64,000 bases of DNA, from assembly GCF_014647975.1 (NCBI RefSeq), contig NZ_BMQF01000009.1, forward strand, positions 62,001-126,000. The letters run 5' to 3'. Positions 48,852 to 58,134 of this stretch are shown here, piece after piece (position 1 is the stretch's first letter; every line of letters begins with the position of its first letter). Under the pieces are notes generated by a model. That model was not told where the DNA came from. It searched no databases and saw only the letters and a program-made list of their open reading frames with translations. The DNA is from Streptomyces fumigatiscleroticus (GTDB lineage: Bacteria; Actinomycetota; Actinomycetes; Streptomycetales; Streptomycetaceae). The translations under genes were made by a program, and so were the position numbers.

Positions 48852-51797
48852 ATGCGGAGACAGGTGTGGACCGGCAGTGCCGGGCTGGAGGCGGCCGACG
48901 GGGTCTTCGAGCTGATGAGACGGCTCATCGACGACTTCCGGGCCAATCCCGAGGTGACGCCGCTGGTGGTGCTCCAGGCCACCGAGGAGGACACCACCGG
49001 CGTCCTGGACCGGCGGGTCACGCAGGTGGTGGAGTTCGTCCGGCAGAGCCAGCAGCCCCGCGGGCTGATCGCCAAGCGGCTGGAGGGCGGGGGCGGCCCG
49101 GACGCCTATTCCTCCGTCATCGACATGGTGCGCCAGCTGTGCGAGCACTCCTGGGACAACGACCGGCAGTCGCAGTACAAGCCGTTCTCCTTCCCGCGCT
49201 CGCGGCTGCTGCGGGCGATCGAGCAGGCCGCGCCCGAGGTCGGCGCGGAGGTGACGACGGTGTGGACGGCGGCGGAGCGCCGTGAGCGGCTGATGCGCAG
49301 GCTGGCCGAACTGCGCTGGCGGCCCGGCACCCTGGCGGACGGCCCCGAAGGGGAACCCCGCTCCTCGGTCCTGGCGGACACCGTCGGCGCCGTCGTCAAC
49401 CCCTCCGGATTCGTCGGGGCGCTGTTCATCGCCTGTCTCAGCGTGCTGCTGGGCGAGGGCGGCTGGCAGACGGCCGTGTGGGGCGGTGCCCTGGCGCTGG
49501 CGGTGTTCGGCCTGGTGCATCTGCTGGCGCGCAGCGCGCCCTCGCTGCTGTGGCTGCGCCGGGCCAGCCGGTGGTTCGCGACCACCACGTTCCTCGCCCC
49601 GCTCAGCGACCGGCCGGCGGCCGCCGACTGGTCCCGGTGGCGGCCGGCGAAGTCCTGGGAGACCATACGCGGCCGGGCCTTCGCCGTCGCCCAGCAGGTG
49701 GTCGCCGCGCAGACCGACGACGCGACGGCCCGTCAGTTCCATGTCGAGCTGCGGGTGCTGGCGCTGCTGGAGGACCTGCGCGACAACTTCCGTCCCCGGG
49801 CACTGGACCTGCGCCGCCGCAAGCGCACGGTACCGCCCGTGGTGTTTCTGCCCCGTGCCACGGAGGCGGACGGCGGACTGCTGCTGCTCCGCACCATCAG
49901 CAACGTACGCAGCCGGCGCAGCGAGGTCGATCCGCTGCTCGTGCTGGCCGCGGTCCCGGCGGCCGAGCGGCTGCGTCCGCCGGGCTCCACGGACCCCGAG
50001 ACGCGCACCGGACCGGCCCGTGGCGAGCGGGACGGCGACGAGCGGACCTACGGGGCGGACGCCCGGTACCAGCGGTGGGTGACGAACCTCAACATCGGCC
50101 AGTCCCCGGGCAGGGCGTCCGCCCTGCCGTGGATCCTGCGCGTACCGCTGTCCGCCGAGGAACTGCGTCACCGGCACTCCGCGCAGCACTCCACCGACCG
50201 GATCCGCCGTACGCCCGCGTGGCTGCTGTGGTCCAGACCCTGCCTGGCCCTGGTCCTCGCCCTCGGCCTGGGCGCGGGCTTCCTCGGCAACGAGTACATG
50301 GCACGGCGCTACTGCGAGGGCCGGCTGCTCGGCTCGAACACGGACTCCGAACTGCACGACGGCCAGTGCGTCGGCGTCGCCACCGGCGACGTACGGCTGG
50401 CGAAGGGCAACGAGCTGAGCCTGTACGGTGCCGGCAAGGGCGTCACCTTCGACGCCGTCGAGCGGGCGATCATGGCCGAGAACGCGGCGATCGGCCCGCA
50501 GGACGCCCATGTCACGATCGTCTACGCCGGTCCGGTCACCGCGGCGGACCGGGCCAACACCCGCAAGGGGCTGGAGGAGATCACCGGCGTCTACCTCTAC
50601 CAGCACTACACCAACGACAGCACCGACCAGCCGACCAAGATCAAGGTACTGCTCGCCAACGGCGGCGAGAACATGCTGCACGTCCTGCCCATGGCCCGGC
50701 ACATCGCCGAACTGGCCCGGCGCGACCGGTCCGTCGTGGGCGTCGTGGGCATGGGACGCGACACCACGGAGAGCGAGGAGGCCGCACGGATCCTCAAGGG
50801 CGCCGGGCTGCCCGTGGTGAGCAGCACCAACTCCGGCAGCCATCTGGCGCGCAGACTGTCGAACTGGTTCGGCCTGGCCGCCACCGACGAGGAGCAGGCG
50901 AACGCGATGCTGCTCCTGGCCCGGCAACTGGCCGACCGCGAGGACGGCGCGCAGGCCGTCGTGCTCTCCCGCAGGGTCGGCAGCGAGAAGGACTTCTACA
51001 CCACCGAACAGGCCAGGGTGGGCAAGCGCATGCTGGTCCAGGCGGGTTTCACCCCGGCGCCCGCCCGGACCTACGGGCTCAGCTCCCAGGGCGAACCGGA
51101 GCTCACCACGCCCATCGGCGACATCTGCGCGAGCGACCCCGTGCCCAGGGCCATCTACTTCGCGGGCCGGGTGGAGGACGTACCCAACCTGATGGCACAG
51201 CTCGGCTCCACCCCCGGCTGCTCGGGCCGCGAGATCACCGTGTTCACCGGCGACGATCTCGCCAAGAGCAACTACGACGAGGGGGAGGCCCTGCGCATCC
51301 CCGAGGAGATCACCCTCTACCACTTCGCCCTGGCCCCCATGGACCTCGTCTCGACGACCGGCTTCTACGAGGACGCCCACCGCGCCCTCACCGACCTGCT
51401 CCCCGAGGGGACACCCGGGACCGCGCTCGCCGATCCCGCGCACCCCTGGAACGACGCACTGTTCTCCAGCGGGCAGACGGTGATGTCCTACAGCGCCACG
51501 GCGGTGCTCTACCGGGCCTCGCGGAACGGGGACACCCCGCAGACCGCCGCGGAGACCTGGGCCGATCTGCGCTGGCACCCCAACCCGAACCTGCCGATCG
51601 GCACGGTCAGCTTCGTCGGCAGCCGTCCCTACGCCGACCAGCGCGGCCACGGCTACGAGATCGTCCGGGTGACCTACGAGGGCGGCAAGGTGCGGTCGGA
51701 GAGCGTGTGCGGACGTCCGTCGGGCAGCGAGGAGCCGCTCACGGCGCAGCCCCGGGCCGGGGAGACCGACGCGCACACGGTCTGCCGTCTGCGGTGA
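48852..51797 (+). CDS. Large membrane protein with cytoplasmic domain and periplasmic-binding-like ectodomain
   Basis: A 981-residue protein with an unusual two-sided plan. Residues 1-180 are soluble and helical. Two hydrophobic helices lie at about 186-202 and 206-228. Residues 240-455 are a second soluble part whose PPVVFLPRA and DPLLVLAAVPA segments loosely recall an NTPase core, but no Walker A is present. A third hydrophobic helix at about 456-480 is followed by a roughly 490-residue extracytoplasmic region. There AHVTIVYAGPVTAADRANTR, VVGVVGMGRDTTESEEAARI and GLPVVSSTNSGSHL match type I amino-acid-receptor/LivJ-like binding domains. The product looks like a sensor joining ligand binding outside to an internal domain. 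It lies upstream of the Dps and CHAT genes. Its function is unknown. Confidence 0.75.
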   Translation: MRRQVWTGSAGLEAADGVFELMRRLIDDFRANPEVTPLVVLQATEEDTTGVLDRRVTQVVEFVRQSQQPRGLIAKRLEGGGGPDAYSSVIDMVRQLCEHSWDNDRQSQYKPFSFPRSRLLRAIEQAAPEVGAEVTTVWTAAERRERLMRRLAELRWRPGTLADGPEGEPRSSVLADTVGAVVNPSGFVGALFIACLSVLLGEGGWQTAVWGGALALAVFGLVHLLARSAPSLLWLRRASRWFATTTFLAPLSDRPAAADWSRWRPAKSWETIRGRAFAVAQQVVAAQTDDATARQFHVELRVLALLEDLRDNFRPRALDLRRRKRTVPPVVFLPRATEADGGLLLLRTISNVRSRRSEVDPLLVLAAVPAAERLRPPGSTDPETRTGPARGERDGDERTYGADARYQRWVTNLNIGQSPGRASALPWILRVPLSAEELRHRHSAQHSTDRIRRTPAWLLWSRPCLALVLALGLGAGFLGNEYMARRYCEGRLLGSNTDSELHDGQCVGVATGDVRLAKGNELSLYGAGKGVTFDAVERAIMAENAAIGPQDAHVTIVYAGPVTAADRANTRKGLEEITGVYLYQHYTNDSTDQPTKIKVLLANGGENMLHVLPMARHIAELARRDRSVVGVVGMGRDTTESEEAARILKGAGLPVVSSTNSGSHLARRLSNWFGLAATDEEQANAMLLLARQLADREDGAQAVVLSRRVGSEKDFYTTEQARVGKRMLVQAGFTPAPARTYGLSSQGEPELTTPIGDICASDPVPRAIYFAGRVEDVPNLMAQLGSTPGCSGREITVFTGDDLAKSNYDEGEALRIPEEITLYHFALAPMDLVSTTGFYEDAHRALTDLLPEGTPGTALADPAHPWNDALFSSGQTVMSYSATAVLYRASRNGDTPQTAAETWADLRWHPNPNLPIGTVSFVGSRPYADQRGHGYEIVRVTYEGGKVRSESVCGRPSGSEEPLTAQPRAGETDAHTVCRLR

Positions 51798-51849
51798 GAC
51801 CGGGCGCAGGGCGCGGTCGCGGGCACCTCGTTCCCGGACGGTCGACCCA

Positions 51850-51875
51850 CCGGGCCCTGCGTTTGCGGGGCCCGG
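51850..51875. terminator. Terminator behind the membrane sensor gene
   Basis: CCGGGCCC (51850-51857) pairs with GGGCCCGG (51868-51875) around a ten-base loop that includes the only T-run nearby. Confidence 0.6.
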
Positions 51876-51971
51876 ACAGGGCTGGTCCACTCTTTCTCGT
51901 ACGGGCCCAGGAGCCTCGCGCCGAGCACCGGTGCCGCTTTCCCGCCCCTCCCCAGCCGAAGGAGCACAGAA

Positions 51972-52586
51972 ATGAACGCCGGCCCGAACCCGACGAGCTC
52001 GGAGAACCCCGACGGCAGTCAGCCGTGGCTGCACCAGAGGGGGCGGATCATCCAGGAGTTCGGCACCGTCAAGCAGTTCCCGGTGGCGCTGAGCCGCGAC
52101 GCCCGGGCCTACTCCTGCCAGCGGCTGAACAAGATCCTGGCCGATACGCGGATCCTGCACGACCTGTACAAGAAGTACCACTGGCTGATGCGCGGAGCGA
52201 CGTTCTACCAGCTGCACCTGCTGCTGGACAAACACGCCGGGGAACAGCTCGAACTGATCGACAGCGTCGCGGAGCGCGTACAGACCCTGGGCGGTGTCGC
52301 AGTCGGTGACCCCCGCCATGTCGCGGAGATCACCACCGTGCCGCGCCCGCCGGACGGAGTGGAGGAGGTCCCGGCGATGCTGTCCCGGCTGCTCGAGACC
52401 CACGAGACGATCCTCACCGACTGCCACGACGCCGCCTCCCGCACCCAGGACATGGGGGACGACGGAACCAACGACCTGATCGTCTCCGACGTCGTCCGCA
52501 CCAACGAGCTCCAGTCCTGGTTCCTCGCGGAACACCTCGTCGACACCCCCTTGGTACGGGTGGAGGCCCCCGCGGCACGGACCTGA
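51972..52586 (+). CDS. dps: Dps-family ferritin-like DNA protection protein
   Basis: A 204-residue Dps homologue. These proteins form dodecamers that bind DNA and oxidise and store iron, protecting against peroxide. The core signature is visible: LHDLYKKYHWLMRGATFYQL, HLLLDKHAGEQLELIDSVAE and RVQTLGG, with the His, Asp and Glu ferroxidase ligands shared between subunits. The N-terminal 20 residues and the C-terminal tail are extended, as in Streptomyces DpsA-type proteins. AAGGAGC precedes the ATG. It is flanked by terminator and promoter-like sequences and is probably its own unit. Confidence 0.92.
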   Translation: MNAGPNPTSSENPDGSQPWLHQRGRIIQEFGTVKQFPVALSRDARAYSCQRLNKILADTRILHDLYKKYHWLMRGATFYQLHLLLDKHAGEQLELIDSVAERVQTLGGVAVGDPRHVAEITTVPRPPDGVEEVPAMLSRLLETHETILTDCHDAASRTQDMGDDGTNDLIVSDVVRTNELQSWFLAEHLVDTPLVRVEAPAART

Positions 52587-52636
52587 GCCCCGCGTCGGGG
52601 GACGGTCCCGCCGAGATCGCCCCTCGACTGTCAGTG

Positions 52637-52675
52637 GGTGTCCGTACGATCGTGGTAGGTCGTTCGTAGGACACC
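52637..52675 (+). promoter_or_regulatory. Inverted repeat and -10 upstream of the TPR/CHAT operon
   Basis: GGTGTCC (52637-52643) and GGACACC (52669-52675) are exact reverse complements. Between them lies a -10-like TACGAT (52645-52650). This is the only promoter-like sequence between dps and the TPR gene. Confidence 0.4.
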
Positions 52676-52685
52676 ACGACCACCG

Positions 52686-53507
52686 ATGTGGGGGGGCGAC
52701 GTGGTCACATGGTTCGGCAGGTCCAGGAAGCGAGCGGGGAAGGGAACAGCGCCCGCGGAGGCAGGCGGCGGATCGGGGGACGACCCGCTGCACACCGCCG
52801 ATGCGCTGCGGCTGGCCTACGGGCAGACCGGTGACCCCGCGCTGCTGAGACGTGCGGTGCAGGTGGCGGAGCGCGCCGAGGACCACTACCCGGCCGACGA
52901 CCCGCGCCGCGCCTCCACCCTGTCCGCGCTGTGCATGCTGTACCGGCTGCGCTGGGAGCGCGAGCGGGACATACGGCTGCTGGAGCGGTCGCTGGAGTAC
53001 GGGCGCCAGGCGGTCGACACCTCACCGCCGGGCGATCCCGACCTGCCCCGGCACATGTCGTCGCTGGCCACCTCCTTGCAGGAGGCGTTCGACCACGGGG
53101 GCCGGCTGGCCGACATCGACGAGGCCTCCGCCCTGTACCGCGCCTGCCTCGACCTCCTGCCGCCCGACGATCCCGAGTACGCCTCCCAGCGGTCGAACCT
53201 GGCCAACTCACTGCTGCGCCGCGTCCAGCGCGAGCCCGACTCCGCCACGTTGCAGGAAGCCCTCGGACATGCCCGTGGAGCGCTCGGCGCGACCCCGGCC
53301 GACCACCCGGACCATCCGATACGGCTGGTGAACTACGGCGGTGCGCTGATGCTGCTGGCCCTGGCCGGATCGCGGGAGCACGCCGCGCAGGCGCAGGCGA
53401 TGTACGAGCAGGCGCTGCGGGAGTTCCCGCCCTCGCACCCGGCGCGCACCGGCATCCAGCAGGCGATCCAGCGCCTCCGGCTCCTGCGCGGAACATCGGG
53501 GCCGTGA
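52686..53507 (+). CDS. Tetratricopeptide-repeat protein, partner of the CHAT protein
   Basis: A 273-residue helical-repeat protein. Repeat-like segments with the A-x-x-x-Y/L spacing can be seen from about residue 35 (LHTADALRLAYGQTGDPALL, RRAVQVAERA) to residue 260 (AQAMYEQALREFPPSHPART). It starts with a charged, unstructured region. I list the ATG at 52686; the GTG at 52701, preceded by GGGGGGC, is a strong alternative. Its stop codon overlaps the GTG of the CHAT gene (GTGA at 53504-53507), so the two are translationally coupled. It probably presents or regulates the CHAT protein. Confidence 0.8.
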   Translation: MWGGDVVTWFGRSRKRAGKGTAPAEAGGGSGDDPLHTADALRLAYGQTGDPALLRRAVQVAERAEDHYPADDPRRASTLSALCMLYRLRWERERDIRLLERSLEYGRQAVDTSPPGDPDLPRHMSSLATSLQEAFDHGGRLADIDEASALYRACLDLLPPDDPEYASQRSNLANSLLRRVQREPDSATLQEALGHARGALGATPADHPDHPIRLVNYGGALMLLALAGSREHAAQAQAMYEQALREFPPSHPARTGIQQAIQRLRLLRGTSGP

Positions 53508-56500
53508 CCGCCGTGGCACGGGCCACGGTCCCCGAACTGAGGCTGGAGGCCCACGACGTCACGGGGCCCGGCCACTGGCGGTGGCGGCTGACCGCGCCGG
53601 ACGGCCGCGTCCTGGCCCGGCACGAGGTCCGCCTGGACCCGGACAGCCCGCAGTACGAGGCGCTCGCCGACGTCCCGGACCATGTCCGCCGGCATGCCGC
53701 CCCCGACCAGCGGGCGGTGCGGGAGCCGGAGCTGGTGCGCGAGGTGGGCGAGTGGATCGGCAGCCGGATCCTCGGTCCCGTCGGTCCGGTCCTGGCCGCG
53801 GCGGCGCCGGTGGTGGTGCGGGTCGTGGTGCCGGTGGAGCCCCCGGACGCGCGCCGGCTGCTGTACATGCCGCTGGAGCTGGCCCATGTCGGGGGCCGGC
53901 CACTGGCACTGCGGGACGTGTCGCTGGTCGTGCAACGGGGAGCGGGGCGGGAGCAGCCGGGCCCGGTGCCGGGCATCGGGTCCCTGCGCGGCGAGCGGCC
54001 GGTGCGGGTGCTGGCGCTGTTCAGCATGCCGGAGGGGAGCCGGGCACTGAACCTGCGGCGGGAGCGGACGGGCCTGGCCCGGCTCTTCGCCGACGCCGCC
54101 CGCGCCGGATGCGACGTGGAGGTGCGCACCCTCCAGTACGGTGTCACCCGTCAGGCGCTCCGCGCCGTCCTGGCAGAGCCGCGGGGCTGGGACCTCGTCC
54201 ACATCTCCGGGCACGGCACCCCCGGCGAACTGCTCCTGGAGACCGAGGCCGGAGGGCCGGACCGGATACCCGCCGCCGAGCTGGCGGAGCTGCTCGCCCC
54301 GGCGCGCGGGCTCGGTCTGGTGACCCTGTCGGCCTGCTGGTCGGCGGCGCTGACGGTGCGGGAGCAGCGGCGGGCGCTGGGGCTGCCCCTCGCCGGGGAC
54401 GACGAGCCCGAGCCCAGGGCCCGGCCGGTCGGCGCCCTCGCCGGTGAGCTCGCGGACCGGTTGGGGTGCGCGGTGCTGGCGATGCGCCACCCGGTGGAGG
54501 ACGGTTTCGCGACCGCGCTCGCCGAGCGCCTGTACCGGCTACTGATCGTCGAGGGACGCCCGCTGCCGCGGGCCCTGGCCGGCGCCCTGACGGAGCTGTC
54601 GGCGCGGGGCCTGCCCTCGGCCCTGCCCGCGGCCACACCGGCGCTGTTCGGGGCACGGGCGGCGACGCTGACCCTGGAGGCACCGCGCCGCCCGCCCGGC
54701 GGCCGGACACTCGCCGGCACCGGGCGGCCCGCCGCCCCGCCGCATGACACCCCGTCACCCGGACGGCCGAGCGGACCACCCCCCTCACCCCCCGCCCCGC
54801 CGTTCACGCCGTCCGCGACCGCGACCGACGCCGAACTCCCGCCCGCTCCCGAGCGGTTCGTCGGCCGGGTGGCACTGCTCGCGCGGGCCGGAGCGGCGCT
54901 GGCACGGGGGAGCGGACGGTGCGGCGTCCTGCTGTACGGGATGCCCGGCGCCGGCAAGACGGCCTGCGCGCGCGAGCTGGTCGCGACGCACGCGCACGCC
55001 TTCGACACGGTGGTCTGGTTCAAGGCCCCGGAGCGGCAGGAGACGGACGACACGCTGGGCGTGCTGGCCGACTTCGCGCTCGCCCTGGAGCGGGCCGTGC
55101 CGGGCACGGACCTGCTGCGGCTGCTCGACGACCCGGACCGGTCGGGGGAGTTCGCCGCCGCCGTCACCGGCTGTCTGGAGCGCCGCCGGCTGCTGCTGGT
55201 CATCGATCACGTGGACGCCCTGCTGACAGCGGCCGGGACCTGGCGGGACCAGCGGTGGGGCAGGCTGCTGGCCGCCCTGTCGGAGCACCCGGGCCCCGGA
55301 CGGACCGTCCTGACCGGCCGGCTGCGCCCGCCCGGCCCGGGCCCCCGTCTGCACACCGAACCGGTCGGCCTGCTGACCGCCGACGAAAGCCTCCTGCTCG
55401 CCCGCGAACTGCCCCATCTCGCCGCACTGCTCGACGGCCGCGCCCCCGGCCTGACCGCGAGCGCCGCCCGCCGCCATGCCACCGCGCTGCTGGAGGCGGC
55501 CCAGGGCCACCCCGGGCTGCTGGAACTCGCCGACACCCAGGCCGCCGACCCCGAGCGGCTCCCGGCGCTGCTGGCGACCGCGGGTCGGGCCCGGGCCGAA
55601 GGCGGGGGAGCGAGCGGGGGATTCCTCACGACCGGGTCCACCGCGCCGGGCGAGGCCGATCACGTGCGCGTCCTGGGCGCCTGGGCCGACGGCACCGCGA
55701 ACACGACGGCCCCCGCCCGCCGTGACCTGTTCCGCTTCCTGTGCTGCCTTCAGGAGGACGACCGCACCCACCCGGCCGTCGAGCACAACTGGCCCGACCT
55801 GCGCGCCCGTCTCGGCCACCCCGACGAACCCCTGGACGCAGGGCTGCGGGAGCTGGCGGCGTGCGGTCTGCTCGACATCCGGCAGCCGTCCGCCCCGTCC
55901 GGCGGTGCCTCGTACGAGATCCAGGCCGCCGTGGCCGCCGACGGCCGGGCCCGGGCCGGCGACGTCTTCCGTGAACTGGTGGACACACGGATGGCCGGCT
56001 ACTGGATGCGGGTCTTCGAGATGGCCTGGCAGCGGGAGACCGCCGGCACGGAAGGGGCCCGCTGGGCCGGCCCCCTGCTGGCGCGGGCCGGGCTGTCGGC
56101 CGCCCCGTATCTGATCCGGCTGCGGCAGTGGGAGACGGCCGGGGTGCTGCTGGAGGCGGTGCTGCGCCGCGACGACTCCCGGCCGACCCGGAACCGGGCA
56201 CTGCCCCTGGTACGGCACCTCGCCGCCTCGGCCGCCCGCGCGGGCGGGGGCCGGGCACCGACGGGCGCCCTGGCGGAGGTGCTGTGGGCGACCGACCCGG
56301 CCGCCGCCGAACGGCTCGCCCGTGCGGCGCTGGACTCGGCACTGCGGCGGGGGGACCACTCGGCGGCGGCCACGGCCACCGCGTCGCTGGCCGGTCTCTG
56401 CCTGCGCAGCGGGCGGCTCACCGAGGCGCTGGCCCATGCCGACGCGGCGATCGGCCATGCCCGGCGGGCCGGCCTGGGCCCGTGGACGCGCCTGCTGGGC

Positions 56501-57910
56501 GAGGTGCACCGGCTGCACGTCCTGGTGGAGCGCGCCGAGTACGACCGCGTGCTGGCCGAGGCCGCCGTACTGCGCCGCCGTATGGACGAGCTGCCCCGGG
56601 GGCGGCCGGAGCCCGGCGAGGGCGTGGTGTGGTGGGAGGTCCGGGAGGAGCTGTGCGACACCGCCCAGCGGGCCGCCGTGGACGCCGGGCGCTGGACGGA
56701 GGCGCTGGAGTACAACGCCGAGCTGTCCCGGTCCAGGACCGCTCGCGGCGCGCCGGCCGCCGATCTCGCCCAGGCCCGGTTCCCCGCCTATCTGCCGCTG
56801 CTGCGGCTGGGGCGGGCCGAGGAGGCGCTGAGGCTGCTGGAGCCGTGCCGGGAGGCGTTCGAGGCCGCCGGCGACGACCTGCTGCTGGGCGAGGTGTTCG
56901 GCGCACTCGCCACCGTGGAGGACGCCCGGGGCCGCGGCGAGGTCGCGCTGGCCCGCGGACGGGACTGCCTGCGGTACGCCTACCGGGCCGGCGCGCCCGC
57001 GACCATCGCCGTCAGCCACGCCAACTTCGGCTCCTACCTGCACGCGCACGCGCGTGACGGTGCCGGTGCGAGCGCCCACCACCTCGCCGGGGCGCTGCTC
57101 GGCGTGCTCACCGGCGGCCGGACCGCCGACGCCGTGGGGGCGGTCGGGCACGACCTGCGGGAGTTCGGACCGGCCGCCGAGCCGCCCGCCGACCCCGGGA
57201 CGCTGTGCGCGCGGGTGGGCGAGGTGCCCGGCGTGACCCTGGACGCGCTGCTGGACCGGCTGGCCCCGCCCGACCGGGTGAGGCACGTCCTTACCGCCCT
57301 GGTACGCAGGGCCCGGGAGGAGGCCGGGGCGTCCGGTCCGGCGGACGGCCCGGGGCCCTCGGCGGATGCCGTCGCGGTGGCGTGGGGCGCGGTGTGGGAA
57401 CCGGCGATCGCGGCCCTGCTGTCCGCCGAGCGCGGCAACACGGCGGCCAAGGTGAAGCTGCGTCAGCACCTGACCCGGTACGCCGGGCTCGCCCCGCGGT
57501 TCGCCGCGCTGGCCGGGGCGCTGCGCCGGCTCCTCGACGGCGACCGCGGCCCGGACGTCACCGCCGGTCTGGGGCCGCTCGACGCGCCGGTGGCGGCCCG
57601 GGCCGTAGCCGCCCTGCGCGGTGCGGCGGACGTTCCGGTGGAGCTGTGGCCGGCCATGCACCTGGGCCTGGCACTCGGCAACGTCGTCGGCGCCGTCGCG
57701 GGCGACCGGGGCACCGCCGCGGCCACCCGCGAGAACCTGGACGACTTCCGCTCCGACCCGGTCCTCGCACCGCTGGCCCCGGCACTGGAGGAGTTCCTGG
57801 CCGGCGCCCGCGACCCCCAGCTGGCCGCACGGCTGCGTGATCCGACGCAGCGGGCGGTGATGACCACGCTGCTGCGGTGCGCCAACGAGCTGGAGACCGC
57901 GCGCCGTTGA
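53504..57910 (+). CDS. CHAT protease - STAND/NB-ARC NTPase - helical-repeat protein
   Basis: A 1468-residue multidomain protein. The N-terminal about 130 residues are of a kind often preceding CHAT domains. The CHAT (caspase-like) protease at about 150-380 has the predicted catalytic pair His237 (VHISGHG) and Cys278 (TLSACWSA). A proline-rich linker leads to a STAND-type NTPase with FVGR near residue 452, Walker A GMPGAGKT (479-486) and Walker B LLLVIDHVD (Asp568 first acid). TPR-like repeats and a poorly marked C-terminal region complete it. In established terms, STAND proteins oligomerise on sensing a trigger and CHAT proteases then cleave targets, as in gasdermin or cell-death systems. No gasdermin-like gene is seen. 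Following genes at 57985 and 58131 may be partners. Confidence 0.85.
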   Translation: MTAVARATVPELRLEAHDVTGPGHWRWRLTAPDGRVLARHEVRLDPDSPQYEALADVPDHVRRHAAPDQRAVREPELVREVGEWIGSRILGPVGPVLAAAAPVVVRVVVPVEPPDARRLLYMPLELAHVGGRPLALRDVSLVVQRGAGREQPGPVPGIGSLRGERPVRVLALFSMPEGSRALNLRRERTGLARLFADAARAGCDVEVRTLQYGVTRQALRAVLAEPRGWDLVHISGHGTPGELLLETEAGGPDRIPAAELAELLAPARGLGLVTLSACWSAALTVREQRRALGLPLAGDDEPEPRARPVGALAGELADRLGCAVLAMRHPVEDGFATALAERLYRLLIVEGRPLPRALAGALTELSARGLPSALPAATPALFGARAATLTLEAPRRPPGGRTLAGTGRPAAPPHDTPSPGRPSGPPPSPPAPPFTPSATATDAELPPAPERFVGRVALLARAGAALARGSGRCGVLLYGMPGAGKTACARELVATHAHAFDTVVWFKAPERQETDDTLGVLADFALALERAVPGTDLLRLLDDPDRSGEFAAAVTGCLERRRLLLVIDHVDALLTAAGTWRDQRWGRLLAALSEHPGPGRTVLTGRLRPPGPGPRLHTEPVGLLTADESLLLARELPHLAALLDGRAPGLTASAARRHATALLEAAQGHPGLLELADTQAADPERLPALLATAGRARAEGGGASGGFLTTGSTAPGEADHVRVLGAWADGTANTTAPARRDLFRFLCCLQEDDRTHPAVEHNWPDLRARLGHPDEPLDAGLRELAACGLLDIRQPSAPSGGASYEIQAAVAADGRARAGDVFRELVDTRMAGYWMRVFEMAWQRETAGTEGARWAGPLLARAGLSAAPYLIRLRQWETAGVLLEAVLRRDDSRPTRNRALPLVRHLAASAARAGGGRAPTGALAEVLWATDPAAAERLARAALDSALRRGDHSAAATATASLAGLCLRSGRLTEALAHADAAIGHARRAGLGPWTRLLGEVHRLHVLVERAEYDRVLAEAAVLRRRMDELPRGRPEPGEGVVWWEVREELCDTAQRAAVDAGRWTEALEYNAELSRSRTARGAPAADLAQARFPAYLPLLRLGRAEEALRLLEPCREAFEAAGDDLLLGEVFGALATVEDARGRGEVALARGRDCLRYAYRAGAPATIAVSHANFGSYLHAHARDGAGASAHHLAGALLGVLTGGRTADAVGAVGHDLREFGPAAEPPADPGTLCARVGEVPGVTLDALLDRLAPPDRVRHVLTALVRRAREEAGASGPADGPGPSADAVAVAWGAVWEPAIAALLSAERGNTAAKVKLRQHLTRYAGLAPRFAALAGALRRLLDGDRGPDVTAGLGPLDAPVAARAVAALRGAADVPVELWPAMHLGLALGNVVGAVAGDRGTAAATRENLDDFRSDPVLAPLAPALEEFLAGARDPQLAARLRDPTQRAVMTTLLRCANELETARR

Positions 57911-57984
57911 CCGCGCGCCGTTGACCGGCACGGCCGGTCGTCCGCGGACGACGAGGTGTCGGTGGCGGCTGTCATACTGCGCGC

Positions 57985-58134
57985 ATGGAGGAGGAACCGC
58001 GTATCAACGACGTACGGCTCGGCGCCGGGGGAGAGCTGGAGTTCTTCGACGGCACGGCGTGGGTGCCGTATCCGGACCTGCCCGAGGACCCCGGTACGCC
58101 GAGGGCGGTGAGCAAGGGGGACGACACCCGGTGA
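57985..58134 (+). CDS. 49-residue protein, possibly a component of the CHAT locus
   Basis: An ATG at 57985 begins 49 codons (start MEEEPRINDVRLGAGGELEF) ending at a TGA that overlaps the GTG of the next gene (GTGA, 58131-58134). The middle, ELEFFDGTAWVPYPDLP, looks like a beta-hairpin with the F-D-G-x-x-W pattern that also marks small DUF2510-like motifs. It is too ordered and too well coupled to be chance. I do not recognise the family. It lies 74 bases downstream of the CHAT gene. Confidence 0.6.
   Translation: MEEEPRINDVRLGAGGELEFFDGTAWVPYPDLPEDPGTPRAVSKGDDTR

Noticed and set aside
48630..52886. A leftward open frame of about 1400 codons opposite the membrane sensor and Dps genes
   Set aside because: Low-complexity translation with no motifs, crossing several real genes and their terminators.
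53504..57910. AfsR/SARP-type regulator, because of the NB-ARC and TPR parts
   Set aside because: There is no N-terminal OmpR-like DNA-binding or BTAD domain; the N-terminal region instead carries a CHAT His/Cys pair.
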